A DNA stretch of 47,011 nt from Caldilineales bacterium (GCA_019695115.1 JAIBAP010000045.1:1-47011); one strand, 5' to 3'; shown: positions 34,704-44,422, counted from the stretch's first letter. The notes: a model not told the origin generated them from the sequence alone. A program made the numbers and translations.

Positions 34704-35831
34704 TCAGGCGGCGGCCAATTCCAGGACGGCCAGGGTCTCGGCGGCGGTCTTGGCCCAGGAAAAGCGGGTCAGGTTGGCGCGGCCGTTGGCGATGAGGCCA
34801 GCGCGGAGCTCGGGTTCGGTGAGGACGCGGGTCAGGGCGGCGGCCAGGGCTGAGACGTCGAGGGGGTCGAAGTAGAGGGCGCCGTCGCCGGCGACTTCGG
34901 GCAGGGACGAGGCGGCGGCACAGACGAGTGGGGTGTCGCAGGCTTGCGCTTCCAGGGCCGGAAATCCGAAGCCCTCGCATAGTGAGGGGAAGGCATAGCA
35001 GGCGGCGGCGGCATAGAGGGCGGGGATGTCGTGGACGCGGGCGAAACCGGTAAAGCGGACGAACGGCTCGATGCCGTAGGCGGCCGGCATTTCGTATAGT
35101 GATTGACTATCGAAGCCGGGGCTGCCGGCCAGAACCAGGTAGAGAGGACGGTCGGGCAAACGTTGCCGCACGAGGGCGAAGGCTTCGATCAGCCGGGCCA
35201 GATTCTTGCGCGGTTGCAGGGTGCCGATGTGGAGGATGTACTCGGCGCCATCGGGTAGGCCGTAGCTGCCCAGGGCGCGGGCGATGCGAGCCGGGTCGCG
35301 TTCGGGCTTCAGGCTGGGGTCGGGGGCCAGGTGGACGACGTGAATGCGGTCGGGGTCGGCGCCGTACAGACGGACGAGGTCCTCTTTCGTGGCCTGTGAA
35401 TCGGCGATGATGCGGCTGGCGATGCGGGCGTGGCGGCGGGTACTCCAGCGCAGATAGGCCCGCTGGCGCCAGGGATGGGCGGCGGGGAAGTGTTCGTAGC
35501 CCAGGTCGTGGACGGTGACGACGGTGGGGAGGCGTCTGGCATCGGGGCCGCTGACCGGCAGGACGTGGGCGGGGACGAAGAGGACGTCGGGCGGGTGGCG
35601 GCGGAGATAGGGGCCGAGGTGGGCGTGCGTCCACAAGCGCCGGCCGGGGACGACGGTGAAGCGCGCCTGTTTGTGAAAGAGGTCGCGGTTGGCCGGTGGC
35701 GATGGCACGTACAGGCGGATGTCATGGCCGCTCTCGAGGGCGAGGAGGGCATTGATCAGTTCCAGGCTATAGCGTTCGGTGCCGGTGCGCTTGGCGCGCA
35801 GGGCGCGGGAGGCGTCGAGACCGATGATCAT
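34704..35831 (-). CDS. Glycosyltransferase family 4
   Basis: 375 residues from ATG 35831. GT-B fold: N-terminal GLDASRALRAKRTGTERYSLEL, and C-terminal YILHIGTLQPRKNLARLIEAF and CYAFPSLCEGFGFPALEAQACDTPLVCA with the EGFGFPxLE motif of retaining GT4 enzymes (mannosyl or glucosyl transfer from NDP-sugar). Four-base overlap (ATGA) with the topA stop. Cytoplasmic or membrane-associated. Confidence 0.9.
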   Translation of the reverse strand: MIIGLDASRALRAKRTGTERYSLELINALLALESGHDIRLYVPSPPANRDLFHKQARFTVVPGRRLWTHAHLGPYLRRHPPDVLFVPAHVLPVSGPDARRLPTVVTVHDLGYEHFPAAHPWRQRAYLRWSTRRHARIASRIIADSQATKEDLVRLYGADPDRIHVVHLAPDPSLKPERDPARIARALGSYGLPDGAEYILHIGTLQPRKNLARLIEAFALVRQRLPDRPLYLVLAGSPGFDSQSLYEMPAAYGIEPFVRFTGFARVHDIPALYAAAACYAFPSLCEGFGFPALEAQACDTPLVCAAASSLPEVAGDGALYFDPLDVSALAAALTRVLTEPELRAGLIANGRANLTRFSWAKTAAETLAVLELAAA

Positions 35832-38311
35832 AGCATCTGAACCGTGGTCGCGGGCTGTTCCACCGTGTCCAACGGCGCGTTGTAGTCGCATTGGGCGCAC
35901 TTGACGCGCTTGCCGGCTTTGGTGAGGATGCTGTTACAGCGCGGGCAGCGGGCGTCGATCGGCTCGTTCCAGGTCACGAAGTCGCACTTGGGCCAGTTGT
36001 CGCAGCCATAGAAGACCTTGCCTTTGCGGCTGCGCTTTTGGACGATGGCGCCGCCATCTTTGGGGCAGCGAACGCCGGTGTCGGCCACCAGCGGCCGGGT
36101 GTATTTGCATTCGGGATAGTTCGAGCAGCCGATGAAGCGGCCAAACCGTCCCTCGCGGATCACCAGGGGATGGCCGGACTCCGGGCAGCGTTCGTCGAGC
36201 ACCTCCGGCGCCACCGTCTGGCGCTGCATCGAACTGCCTGCCGCCTCGACCAGGGCCGAGAAAGGGCCATAGAAATCGTGCAGCACCCGCACCCATTCCT
36301 CATCGCCGTTGGCGATGCGGTCCAGCACTTCTTCCATGCGGGCGGTGAATCCCACCTCGAAGATGCTGTCGAAATGCTGCAACAACTGATCGTTGACGAC
36401 GAAGCCGAGTTGGGTGGGGTGAAGCCGCTTGGCCTGGCGCTCGACATAGCCCCGGTCGATGATGGTCGAGATGATGGTGGCGTAGGTGGAGGGGCGGCCG
36501 ATACCGTTCTCTTCCAGGGCCTTGACCAGGGTGGCTTCGGTGTAGCGCGGGGGCGGCTCGGTGAAGTGCTGTTCGGGGAGGAGGCGGAGCAGGTCGAGCA
36601 ACTCGCCTACGGTCAGCGGCGGGATCTGGATGCCCAAATCGTCCTCGCTGGTCTCGTCCTCGGCGCGGGATTCCTCGTACACGGCCAGGAAGCCGGGGAA
36701 ACGGACGGATGAGCCGGTGGCGCGGAACAGGTAGGGTTTGGGGCCAGCGTCGGGGCCGGCCTCCACCTCGACGGTGAGGGTGTCGTAGATGGCGGCGGCC
36801 ATCTGGCTGGCCAGGAAACGCTGCCAGATGAGTTTATAAAGCCGGAACTGGTCGTGGCTGAGGAAGGGCTGCACCGCCTCGGGCGTGCGCTTCACCGAGG
36901 TCGGGCGGATGGCCTCGTGCGCTTCCTGGGCCGAGCGGGTGCGGGTGCGATAGGTGGGCGCACTCTCCGGAACATAGCCTTCGCCGTAGGTGGTCAGGAT
37001 GTAGCTGCGCGCCTCGGCCTGCGCCTCGGTCGAGATGCTGGTGCTGTCGGTGCGCATGTAGGTGATCAGCCCCGTGGCGCCTTCGCCTTCCAGGTTGATG
37101 CCCTCATAAAGCTCCTGGGCGGTGCTCATGGTGCGGTTGGCGGTGAAACCGAGGGCGCGCGAGGCTTCCTGTTGCAGGGTGCTGGTGGTGAAGGGCGCCG
37201 CCGGCCGGCGTTTGCGCTCGCCCCGCTGCACCTTCGTCACCTGCCATGTTGCCCCTTCCAGGTCAGCCACCAGCCGTTGCGCTTCGGCGCCGGTGGCGAT
37301 CTTGAAATCCTCGCCGTTGATCTTGACCAGGCGGGCGCGGAAGCTGCGGCGCTCTGGCTCGCACTTGGCCAGGTCAGCGGCAAGCGACCAGTATTCCTCG
37401 GGGATGAAGGCCTGGATCTCGCGCTCTCGCTCGACGATCAGCCGCACGGCCACCGTCTGCACCCGGCCGGCCGAGAGGCCCCCCCGCACGCTCTTCCACA
37501 GCAGCGGGCTGACCTGATAGCCCACCAGCCGGTCGAGGATGCGCCGCGTCTGTTGGGCGTTGACCAGGTCGAAGTCGATCTGCCGGGCATGAGCGAAAGC
37601 ATCGGCCACGGCATTTTTCGTGATTTCGTGGAAAACCACGCGCTGCGTGCGCTTGGGGTCGGCCCCGGCGGCTTCGGCCACGTGCCAGGCGATGGCCTCA
37701 CCCTCGCGGTCGGGGTCGGTGGCCAGGTAGATTTCCTCAGCGCGGGCGACGGCCTCGCTGAGTTCTTCCACCACCTTCTTTTTCTCCTGCGGGACGATGT
37801 AGATCGGCTTGAAATCGTGCTCGACATCGACCGAGAGTTTGGATTTGTAGAGGTCGCGCACATGCCCGACCGAGGCCTTGACCGTGTAGCCGCGGCCCAA
37901 ATAGTTGCCCACGGTGCGGGCTTTGGCCGGCGATTCGACGATGACCAGTTTGCCCTTGCGCGGGCCGCTGTAGGTGGATCGCCGCGGCGCCGCGCCCTCG
38001 CGCTTGCTGCCGCCGCCGGCCGCCCGTCGCGTCCCGGTCTTCGTCCTGGTTTTGGTGGAGGATTTGCCGGCCGCTGATTTTTCAGTTGCTTTTCCGGATG
38101 CGCTCTTGGTCCCGTCCTTCTTGGCCGGGGTCTTGGCCGCGGGCGCGGGCTTCTCCAGCCCGGCGTGTTCGGGCGTCAGGCCCATCTTGAACATCGTCGT
38201 GCCGCAGACCGGGCACGACCCGCGCGTGCCCGGCGCTCCGGCGGCCGTGAATTCGGCCCGCGGATTCGCCATCTCGCGCTTGGTTTTACATTTGACGCAG
38301 TATGCTTCCAT
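35828..38311 (-). CDS. topA: DNA topoisomerase I with N-terminal DUF5679 zinc ribbon
   Basis: Relaxes negative supercoils. 827 residues. Residues 1-~45 are a DUF5679 zinc ribbon (CVKC and CPVC), then a Lys/Ala/Thr-rich linker to ~115. The Toprim domain holds LVIVESPAK (~122-130) and DPDREGE (~199-205). Active-site Tyr418 is in GLITYMRTDSTS. Three C-terminal zinc fingers follow (CPESGHPL, CPKDGGAIV, CPRCNSIL). The N-terminal ribbon is unusual for bacterial TopA outside this phylum as far as I know. Confidence 0.94.
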   Translation of the reverse strand: MEAYCVKCKTKREMANPRAEFTAAGAPGTRGSCPVCGTTMFKMGLTPEHAGLEKPAPAAKTPAKKDGTKSASGKATEKSAAGKSSTKTRTKTGTRRAAGGGSKREGAAPRRSTYSGPRKGKLVIVESPAKARTVGNYLGRGYTVKASVGHVRDLYKSKLSVDVEHDFKPIYIVPQEKKKVVEELSEAVARAEEIYLATDPDREGEAIAWHVAEAAGADPKRTQRVVFHEITKNAVADAFAHARQIDFDLVNAQQTRRILDRLVGYQVSPLLWKSVRGGLSAGRVQTVAVRLIVEREREIQAFIPEEYWSLAADLAKCEPERRSFRARLVKINGEDFKIATGAEAQRLVADLEGATWQVTKVQRGERKRRPAAPFTTSTLQQEASRALGFTANRTMSTAQELYEGINLEGEGATGLITYMRTDSTSISTEAQAEARSYILTTYGEGYVPESAPTYRTRTRSAQEAHEAIRPTSVKRTPEAVQPFLSHDQFRLYKLIWQRFLASQMAAAIYDTLTVEVEAGPDAGPKPYLFRATGSSVRFPGFLAVYEESRAEDETSEDDLGIQIPPLTVGELLDLLRLLPEQHFTEPPPRYTEATLVKALEENGIGRPSTYATIISTIIDRGYVERQAKRLHPTQLGFVVNDQLLQHFDSIFEVGFTARMEEVLDRIANGDEEWVRVLHDFYGPFSALVEAAGSSMQRQTVAPEVLDERCPESGHPLVIREGRFGRFIGCSNYPECKYTRPLVADTGVRCPKDGGAIVQKRSRKGKVFYGCDNWPKCDFVTWNEPIDARCPRCNSILTKAGKRVKCAQCDYNAPLDTVEQPATTVQML

Positions 38312-38317
38312 TGAGTG

Positions 38318-38475
38318 GTTATTGGTAATTAGTAATTGGTTATTGGAGATTGGTTATTGGAGATTGGTTATTGGAGATTGGTTATTGGAGATTGGTTATT
38401 GGAGATTGGTTATTGGAGATTGGTTATTCACGCTAATTACCAATAACCAATAACCAATAACCAATAACCATTTCC
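38318..38475. repeat. TTGGAGATTGG array between dprA and topA
   Basis: TTATTGGAGATTGG repeated about seven times at 38338-38428, then inverted copies (CCAATAACCAATAACCAATAACC) to 38470. Inverted halves could fold into a long hairpin in the topA leader. Confidence 0.92.
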
Positions 38476-38488
38476 CAACGCAAATTGA

Positions 38489-39592
38489 TCAATCGACGTG
38501 ATACACCGGCCCTGGCTCGCGGGCGAGGACGTATTGCATCCCGCCAGTCTGCCGCACCATGCCTTTTAGTTCCATCAGGGCCAGGGTGCTGGTGATCTCG
38601 CTGATCGGCAGGTTGGCCTCGCGGCGCAGTTCGTCCACATGCCGGGGTTCGGCGCTGAGGAGGGCAAACAGCCGGGCTTCGGTGGGGTCGGTGGGGAGGG
38701 TCTGGCGGGCGGCGCTCTGTTGGGCGACTTTGGTCAGGTTGAGGGCTTCGAGCACGTCGTTGGCGCTGATCACCGGCGTCGCTCCCTCCTGGATCAGCCG
38801 GTTCGGCCCCTCGCTGGCGGCGGAGAGGATGCTGCCCGGCACAGCGAAGACCTCGCGTCCCTGCTCCAGCGCCTGCTTGGCCGTGATCACCGCGCCCGAG
38901 GACCAGTCGCCCTCGACGACGATGACGGCCAGGCTGAGGCCGCTGATGATGCGGTTGCGGGCGGGGAAGTTGCGGGCTTCGGGCTGCATCCCCAGCGGCT
39001 GCTCGCTGACCAGGGCGCCCTGCTGCTCGATACGCCCGGCCAGTTGGCGGTGTTCGGGCGGGTAGATGGTGTCGAGACCGTTGCCCAGCACGGCCAGGGT
39101 GCGGCCGCTGGCGTTCATGGCTGACTCGTGGGCGACGGCGTCGATCCCGCGCGCCAGCCCGCTGACGACGGTGACGCCCGCTCGCGCCAGGTCGGTGGAG
39201 AGGCGCAGCGCACACTCGCGGCCATAGGCCGTGGCCCGTCGCGTGCCGACGATGCCGATCGCCCACTCGTCTTCGGGCAGCAGCTCGCCGCGCAGGTAGA
39301 GGACGGGCGGGGGGCTGTCGATGCGGCGCAGGTTGGCGGGGTAGGCGTCGTCGTCCCAGGTCAGCACCCGCAGCCCGGCAGCCTGGACGCGGGCAAGTTC
39401 AGCTTCGAGGTCGAAGCTCTTGCGCAAGAGCAGCAGCCCTTCGAGCGAGCGGCGATCCAGCCCGGCCTGAGCCAGCTCGAGCGGCGGCGCTTTCCACGCC
39501 GCTTCGACATCGCCGAAGGCGTCGATCAAGGCGCGCAGCTTTTTGGCGCCGATGCCCGGCGCCCGGTTGAAGCCGATCCAATAACGCAGCAT
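38489..39592 (-). CDS. dprA: DNA processing protein DprA
   Basis: Loads RecA on incoming single-stranded DNA in transformation. 367 residues from ATG 39592. N-terminal SAM-like part (APGIGAKKLRALIDAFG), central Rossmann part with GIVGTRRATAYG, VVSGLARGIDAVAHE, PARNRIISGLS and VVEGDWSSGAVITAKQALEQGREVFAVPG, and a C-terminal winged-helix (~300-360). A promoter is found 93 bases upstream. Confidence 0.94.
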   Translation of the reverse strand: MLRYWIGFNRAPGIGAKKLRALIDAFGDVEAAWKAPPLELAQAGLDRRSLEGLLLLRKSFDLEAELARVQAAGLRVLTWDDDAYPANLRRIDSPPPVLYLRGELLPEDEWAIGIVGTRRATAYGRECALRLSTDLARAGVTVVSGLARGIDAVAHESAMNASGRTLAVLGNGLDTIYPPEHRQLAGRIEQQGALVSEQPLGMQPEARNFPARNRIISGLSLAVIVVEGDWSSGAVITAKQALEQGREVFAVPGSILSAASEGPNRLIQEGATPVISANDVLEALNLTKVAQQSAARQTLPTDPTEARLFALLSAEPRHVDELRREANLPISEITSTLALMELKGMVRQTGGMQYVLAREPGPVYHVD

Positions 39593-39684
39593 GGGGAAGG
39601 AAAAGCCTGGTAACAAAGGCCCGCCCGCCGGAGATAGGCGGGCGGATGGGGCCGATTGGGGCCAGAAGGCGACGAACGTTTGCC

Positions 39685-39713
39685 AGCATAGCGGGGAGAG
39701 TGCGCTTTGTCAA
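39685..39713 (-). promoter_or_regulatory. Promoter of dprA
   Basis: On the minus strand: TTGACA (39713-39708), 17-base spacer, TATGCT (39690-39685). Start near 39678, giving an untranslated leader of ~85 bases with the 9-bp hairpin. Confidence 0.8.
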
Positions 39714-39809
39714 GAGCCTCAAGCGCCTGCGCTGCCTACACGCGGCTCGTAGGGCGCCGTTTTCAGCCGCCCCATCCGGTTTTGGCCCTGCCAGGACTTG
39801 CGTTACCAT

Positions 39810-39910
39810 GCCACCCACGCACCACGCAACACGCACCACGCAACACGCACCACGGAACACGCAACACGCAACACGCAACACGCAACACGTACCACGCACC
39901 ACGCACCACA
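39810..39910. repeat. ACGCAACACG/ACGCACCACG repeats
   Basis: Ten or so nine- to ten-base words CACGCACCA, CACGCAACA, CACGGAACA and CACGTACCA in a row. This is the same word family as at 8.8, 11.4, 17.6, 23.6 and 25.7 kb. Confidence 0.88.
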
Positions 39911-39914
39911 GAAC

Positions 39915-40898
39915 ATGAACAAACGCCAACGCCTCGAAACCCTGCTTGCCGGCCAACGCGCCGACCGCCCCGGTGTGGCCCTCTGGCGGCACTGGCCCGG
40001 CGATGACCAACTTCCCGCAGAACTGGCCCGCTCCACCATCGATTGGCAGCGGCAATTCGACTTCGATTTCGTCAAAGTTACGCCCGACTCCAACTTCTGC
40101 GTCGGCGGCTGGGGCGCCGACTCGCGCTGGCAGGGCGGCGACGAGGGCAGCCGCGTCTACGTCTCTTATCCCGTCCGTTCAGCCGAGGACTGGCTGCGCC
40201 TGGCCCCGCAAGACCCCTCTGCCGGACGGCTGGGCGGCCAGGTTCGCTGCCTGGAGATGATCGGACGCGAGTTGGGGGCCGAGACGCCGTTCATCCAGAC
40301 CATCTTCAGCCCTACGGCCCAGCTCAAATACCTGGCCGGAACCGAACGCGCCCTGGCCGACCTGCGCCACCACCCCAGCGCCGTCCACGCCGCCCTGCGC
40401 ACCATCACCGAGACGACCCTGCGCTTTCTAGAGGCGATGCGTTCTAGCGGCGCCGCCGGCATCTTCTTTGCCGTGCAGTTGGCCGCGCCCGGCCACCTCA
40501 CCCCGGCTGAGTACGAGCAGTTTGGCCGGCCCTACGACCTGGAAATCCTGGCCGCGGCCCGGCAGATGTTCTGGTTCAACCTGCTCCATCTGCACGGGGC
40601 CAACGCCTATTTCGATGCCTTCAGCGATTACCCCGTCCAGGCCCTGAACTGGCACGACCGCGAGGGCGCGCCCAACCTGGCCGAGGGCCGCGCCCGCTTT
40701 GGCGGCGCATTGGTGGGCGGGCTGCGCCAGCGCGAGACGATGCTGTTGGGCGGCCCGGACGATGTGCGGGCCGAGGCCGCCGACGCCATCGCCCAGACCG
40801 AGGGCAGCGGCTTCATCCTGGCCACCGGCTGCGTGACAATGGTCACCACGCCCCTGGCCAACATCCGCGCCGCGCGGAAAGCAGTGAGTGGAGATTAG
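39915..40898 (+). CDS. Uroporphyrinogen decarboxylase family protein
   Basis: 327 residues. UroD/MtaA-type barrel: KRQRLETLLAGQRADRPGVALWRHWPGD at the start, FNLLHLHGANAYFDAFSDYPVQALNWHDR with the family's HxH-like site, and SGFILATGCVTMVTTPLANIRAA at the end. Such paralogues include corrinoid-dependent methyltransferases as well as true UroD. The heme-type GNxxP motif is not seen, so this is more likely a methyltransferase-like or unassigned member. The last codons and the stop fall in TTGGAGATTAG repeat DNA. ATG 39915 is the first one after the upstream repeats. Confidence 0.8.
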   Translation: MNKRQRLETLLAGQRADRPGVALWRHWPGDDQLPAELARSTIDWQRQFDFDFVKVTPDSNFCVGGWGADSRWQGGDEGSRVYVSYPVRSAEDWLRLAPQDPSAGRLGGQVRCLEMIGRELGAETPFIQTIFSPTAQLKYLAGTERALADLRHHPSAVHAALRTITETTLRFLEAMRSSGAAGIFFAVQLAAPGHLTPAEYEQFGRPYDLEILAAARQMFWFNLLHLHGANAYFDAFSDYPVQALNWHDREGAPNLAEGRARFGGALVGGLRQRETMLLGGPDDVRAEAADAIAQTEGSGFILATGCVTMVTTPLANIRAARKAVSGD

Positions 40899-40985
40899 TA
40901 ATTGGTTATTGGTTATTGGTTATTGCAGATTCTCGTCAATATCCAATAACCAATCTCTAATAACCAATCTCTAATAACCAAAAAC
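40890..40985. repeat. TTGGTTATTGG repeats between the UroD-like and NUDIX genes
   Basis: TGGAGATTAGTAATTGGTTATTGG words on the left and CCAATAACCAATCTCTAATAACC on the right, an inverted pair with a short core. Confidence 0.85.
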
Positions 40986-41498
40986 ATGCCCGACTTCATT
41001 TTCTGCCCGCGCTGCGCCAATCGATTGGTGGAAAAACGACTATATGGCCGCCAGCGCAGCTACTGCCCGGCTTGCGGCTTTATCCATTTTCGCGAGCCGA
41101 GGTTGGCGGTGGGTGGGCTGATCACCGAGGGGGAGCGGGTGCTGCTGATCCGGCGGCTGGCGGTCCCGCGCATCGGCTTCTGGGCCGTGCCGTCGGGCTT
41201 CGTCGAGTACGACGAGCAGCCGCGACCGGCGCTGGTCCGTGAGATCGAGGAAGAGACGGGGATGGAGGTCGAGGTGGGGCGGGTGGTCGAGGTCTATGCC
41301 AACGCCGACCCCAGCCGTCCGGGCGTGTTCCTGTTGTTCGAGGCGCGGCCGACCGGCGGGCAACTCCGGCCCGGCGATGATGTCAGCGAAGCGCGCTGGT
41401 TTGGCCCCGCCGACCTCCCCTGGGCCGATCTGGCGTTCGAGCAGATGAACGGCGTCTTGCGGGCGTTCTGGCGGCTGGACGCGCTGGAACCTTCGTGA
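40986..41498 (+). CDS. NUDIX hydrolase with N-terminal zinc ribbon
   Basis: 170 residues. Residues 1-~35 are a four-cysteine ribbon (FCPRCANRL and YCPACGF). The Nudix box is GFVEYDE then ALVREIEEETGM (~77-99). The layout resembles NudC-like NADH pyrophosphatases, but it is shorter and lacks the SQPWPFPxS tail, so an ADP-ribose or other nucleotide-derivative hydrolase is as likely. Convergent with the GT39 gene. Confidence 0.88.
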   Translation: MPDFIFCPRCANRLVEKRLYGRQRSYCPACGFIHFREPRLAVGGLITEGERVLLIRRLAVPRIGFWAVPSGFVEYDEQPRPALVREIEEETGMEVEVGRVVEVYANADPSRPGVFLLFEARPTGGQLRPGDDVSEARWFGPADLPWADLAFEQMNGVLRAFWRLDALEPS

Positions 41499-41593
41499 TT
41501 GGCGATTGAAAGTTGATGTTGGCGATTGCCACATCATAGCAGCCGTCTCCGCCCTCCGGCCATCGTCCTTCGTCTATCGTCCATCGTCTCTCA
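41499..41593. other. Spacer between NUDIX and GT39 genes
   Basis: Short convergent spacer. It contains CCATCGTCCTTCGTCTATCG words that again look like a local repeat. No terminator with a T run was found. Confidence 0.4.
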
Positions 41594-44368
41594 TCAGGGC
41601 AACGGCAAGGCGATGAAATCACTCGTCACGGCGCCGCCGTCATCCACCACTGGCAGGCGCTGACCGGTGTCCGGGTCGTACAGCCCAGCGATGAGGCGAT
41701 AAGGGCCGGGCGGGAGGGCGGCGGGCAAGTGCAGAGGGTGGGGATCGAGGACGGTCTCGCGGGGGAGCCAGGCGGTGGTGGGCAGGGCGCCGCCGGCAGG
41801 GTCGCCGTCATGTTGGGCCAGGATCGTGCCATCGGGGCCGAGCAGGTGGACGAAGACGCGGTAGCGTTCGGCGGTGGGGCCGGCCGGCTGCCAGTGCAAA
41901 GTCAGGGTGATGGCCTGGCTCGGCCCGATCTCGCCCGCCAGGTCATAGCCCCGCAGCCGGTGCCCGCCCTGCCAGATGGCTGCGAGGGGATAGCTGGGCG
42001 TCGAAGGCTGGAAGCTGTGCTCCCGCGCCCCTACCTCCACCCGGCCCAAGTCCAGGTAATCCCGGCCTTGCCACTGCTCCCGTGCTTCGGTGGCCGGGTC
42101 GAACAGCCCGGCGATGAGGCGATAGCGGCCGGCGGGGAGGTCGGCGGGGAGGCGCAGGTGGTGTTGGCTGCGGATCGGTGCGCTGGCAGCCCAGGCCGAT
42201 GTTGGCAGCCAGGGGATGGGCGGCCCTTCCAGCCCGGCCACGACCTGCCCCCCCCGACCCAGAAGCTGAACGAAGACGTCCCGGTCGGGCGAAAGGGGAG
42301 CGGCCGGCTGCCAGTAGAGACTGAGGGCGAGGTCGTCGCCGGGGAGTTGGGTGGTTTCGGGCCGGTCGTGGCCGAGGAAGGCGACGGCATCGCCCCGGAG
42401 GGCGGAGGGGTGATCGGGGGAGACGGGGGCTGAGTCCGCCGCTGGAGCGACTGTGACTTCTCCCAGCAGTGCCTGCGCGCCCGGTGTGGGGCCGGCGAGG
42501 GCGATGGGCGTTTGGGCGGCGTCGAGCAGGGCGGCCCAGAGCTGGTAGGTTCCGGGCGGCGTGCCGGGTGGGATGGCCAGGGCGATGCGGTCGCGGTTCG
42601 TCCAGGGGGGCTGGGCAGGGTCGAGCGGCGGCCAGGGTTGGGCGAAGGGGGTGACATCGCGCTGCGCCCAGCGCGCGCCGGCCGCCGGGTCGGTGAGCCA
42701 GAGCGAGAAGGTGAGGCCGGCGGGGTCCACAGTCCGATCTCCCGCCCAGGCCAGGTCGAAGAACAGCCGTGCATCCGATTCGACCATCTGGGCGGAGGAC
42801 AGGGTGACGCCGTTTTCCCAGGCGACGGGCGCGGCCAATTCCTGGCGGGGGCCAGCGGGCGCGGCTGCCCAGGCCGTAAGCCGCGTTTGCTGGTTGAACC
42901 AGCGGTTTTCGAGCTGATAGTCGCCCTGGGCGAGATAGTCTTCGGCAGCGGTTTCGAGGATGCCGCCGAGGGCCAGGTGTTCGGGGAACCAAACCGCCCC
43001 TTGTGTCAGGAGGCGGTCGAGCGCGGCGCGGGTGTCGGGTGTCCAGTCGTCGCCGGGGCTGGGGACGATGGCGGGGCCGGTTTCCTCCGGCAGATAGGTC
43101 CAGAAGTAGCCGGTCTGCCAGGGGAAGATGGCGAAAACGCTGTCGTTGGGCCGGGCCTGGGCGCGGACGGCGGCGATCAGGGGGCGATAGTCGGCGTCGG
43201 GATAGCGCGGGCTGAGGTAGAAGGTGGTCAGGCTGGCGGCCGTGGCTGCAAAAAGGAGGGCGACGAAGGCGATGGCCGCCGCCCGCCAGCGTTGCATCAG
43301 CCGCTCGACGCCGGTGGCCAGCAGCAGCCAGAAGGCCGGGGCGCAGAAGAGGAGGATGCGCTCGAAGCGGGGCGGGATGAAGGGGGTGCGCAGCTGCTGG
43401 ACGAAGGCGATGCCCAGCGGGAGGGCCAGGCAGAGGGCCAGGTAGGTGAGGGCCGGGGCGAAGCGGCGAGACCGGGGGGCTTCCTCAGAGCGGCGCCGAA
43501 GCAGGAGGAGGGCGAACGGCAGCAGCAGGAGGATGGCCCAGGGCCAGAGTCCGGCCAGCGGGCCTTCGAGATGGCCGACGAGGAAGGCGCTGAGGTGGCG
43601 TCCGAGATAAGCGAGCAGGCCGAGGGGGGCGTCGTTGTCCTGGACGACTTTGTAGGCGACATAAGCGAGCAGTTTGGGGCCGGCGAAGAGGATCCAGGGC
43701 ACGTAGAGCAGTCCGGCGGCAGCCAGGGCCGCCAGCCAGGGCCAGAAGCGCCGCCGGGCGGATGCCAGCATCCAAATGAACTGGGCCAGCGGCAGCAGGG
43801 CGAAGTAGTAGAGGGTGTGCAGCCCCGCGACCAGGGCCAGGGTGTAGGCGATCCCGAAGCGGAGGCGCGCGCCCGGCTGCGCCCAGCGCCAGCCCACCCA
43901 CAAGGCCGCCAGGCTGAGGGTGGCGGCCAGCCCATACATGCGGATTTCCTGGCTGTAGTAGATGGCCAGGGGGTTGATGGCGACGAGGGCGGCGGCGATG
44001 ACTCCGGCCCTGGGGTTGCGCAGATCCCGACCCCCAAGATAGGCCAGGGGGATGGCCAGAAGCCCGGCAATCAGGCTGAAGAACCGTAGCGCGGCCGGGG
44101 ACAGCCCGAACAGTCCGCTCCAACCGTGCAGCAGAGCGTAGTAAAGCGGCGGGTGGATGTCGGCTGCCGTCAACCGCATCATGTCGGCCACGGGCCGGGC
44201 GGCAAACCAGACGCTATAGCCCTCGTCCCACCACAACGGTTGGAAGTCCAACCGGATGAGGCGCAGAAGAAAACCCAACAAGATGAGCGCCGCCAACATG
44301 ACCAAACGGCGTCGCCGGCCGGCGTCTTGGCCGGGGTGCTCGGCGCGAGACCCGAAGGCTGAGGTCAT
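41594..44368 (-). CDS. GT39-type membrane glycosyltransferase with beta-sandwich tail
   Basis: 924 residues from ATG 44368. The first ~450 are membrane (about 11 helices) and carry the family's early acidic motif in LWWDEGYSVWF and IHPPLYYALLHGW, typical of ArnT/PMT-like enzymes that use lipid-linked sugars. From ~500 on are three beta-rich repeats (VFVQLLGRGGQVVAG; VFVHLLGPDGTILAQ; LPAGRYRLIAGLFDPA / LPPGPYRLIAGLYDPD), probably extracytoplasmic. A longer N-terminus (44407) adds repeat-derived residues only. Confidence 0.85.
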   Translation of the reverse strand: MTSAFGSRAEHPGQDAGRRRRLVMLAALILLGFLLRLIRLDFQPLWWDEGYSVWFAARPVADMMRLTAADIHPPLYYALLHGWSGLFGLSPAALRFFSLIAGLLAIPLAYLGGRDLRNPRAGVIAAALVAINPLAIYYSQEIRMYGLAATLSLAALWVGWRWAQPGARLRFGIAYTLALVAGLHTLYYFALLPLAQFIWMLASARRRFWPWLAALAAAGLLYVPWILFAGPKLLAYVAYKVVQDNDAPLGLLAYLGRHLSAFLVGHLEGPLAGLWPWAILLLLPFALLLLRRRSEEAPRSRRFAPALTYLALCLALPLGIAFVQQLRTPFIPPRFERILLFCAPAFWLLLATGVERLMQRWRAAAIAFVALLFAATAASLTTFYLSPRYPDADYRPLIAAVRAQARPNDSVFAIFPWQTGYFWTYLPEETGPAIVPSPGDDWTPDTRAALDRLLTQGAVWFPEHLALGGILETAAEDYLAQGDYQLENRWFNQQTRLTAWAAAPAGPRQELAAPVAWENGVTLSSAQMVESDARLFFDLAWAGDRTVDPAGLTFSLWLTDPAAGARWAQRDVTPFAQPWPPLDPAQPPWTNRDRIALAIPPGTPPGTYQLWAALLDAAQTPIALAGPTPGAQALLGEVTVAPAADSAPVSPDHPSALRGDAVAFLGHDRPETTQLPGDDLALSLYWQPAAPLSPDRDVFVQLLGRGGQVVAGLEGPPIPWLPTSAWAASAPIRSQHHLRLPADLPAGRYRLIAGLFDPATEAREQWQGRDYLDLGRVEVGAREHSFQPSTPSYPLAAIWQGGHRLRGYDLAGEIGPSQAITLTLHWQPAGPTAERYRVFVHLLGPDGTILAQHDGDPAGGALPTTAWLPRETVLDPHPLHLPAALPPGPYRLIAGLYDPDTGQRLPVVDDGGAVTSDFIALPLP

Positions 44369-44422
44369 GGACGGCTGCGACGACACGGAACAGGCATTAC
44401 GCAACACGCAACCCGGCGCCGC

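Larger units (their letters stand above)
39593..39914. other. dprA-UroD divergent spacer with repeats
   Basis: 322 bases without a gene. It holds a 9-bp perfect hairpin (39621-39629 with 39637-39645, CCGCCCGCC/GGCGGGCGG) in the dprA leader, the dprA promoter, and from ~39810 a run of ACGCACCACGCAACACGCACC words up to the UroD-like gene. Confidence 0.75.

Noticed and set aside
39621-39645. Terminator before dprA
   Set aside because: The 9-bp hairpin has no T run on either strand; more likely a leader structure.
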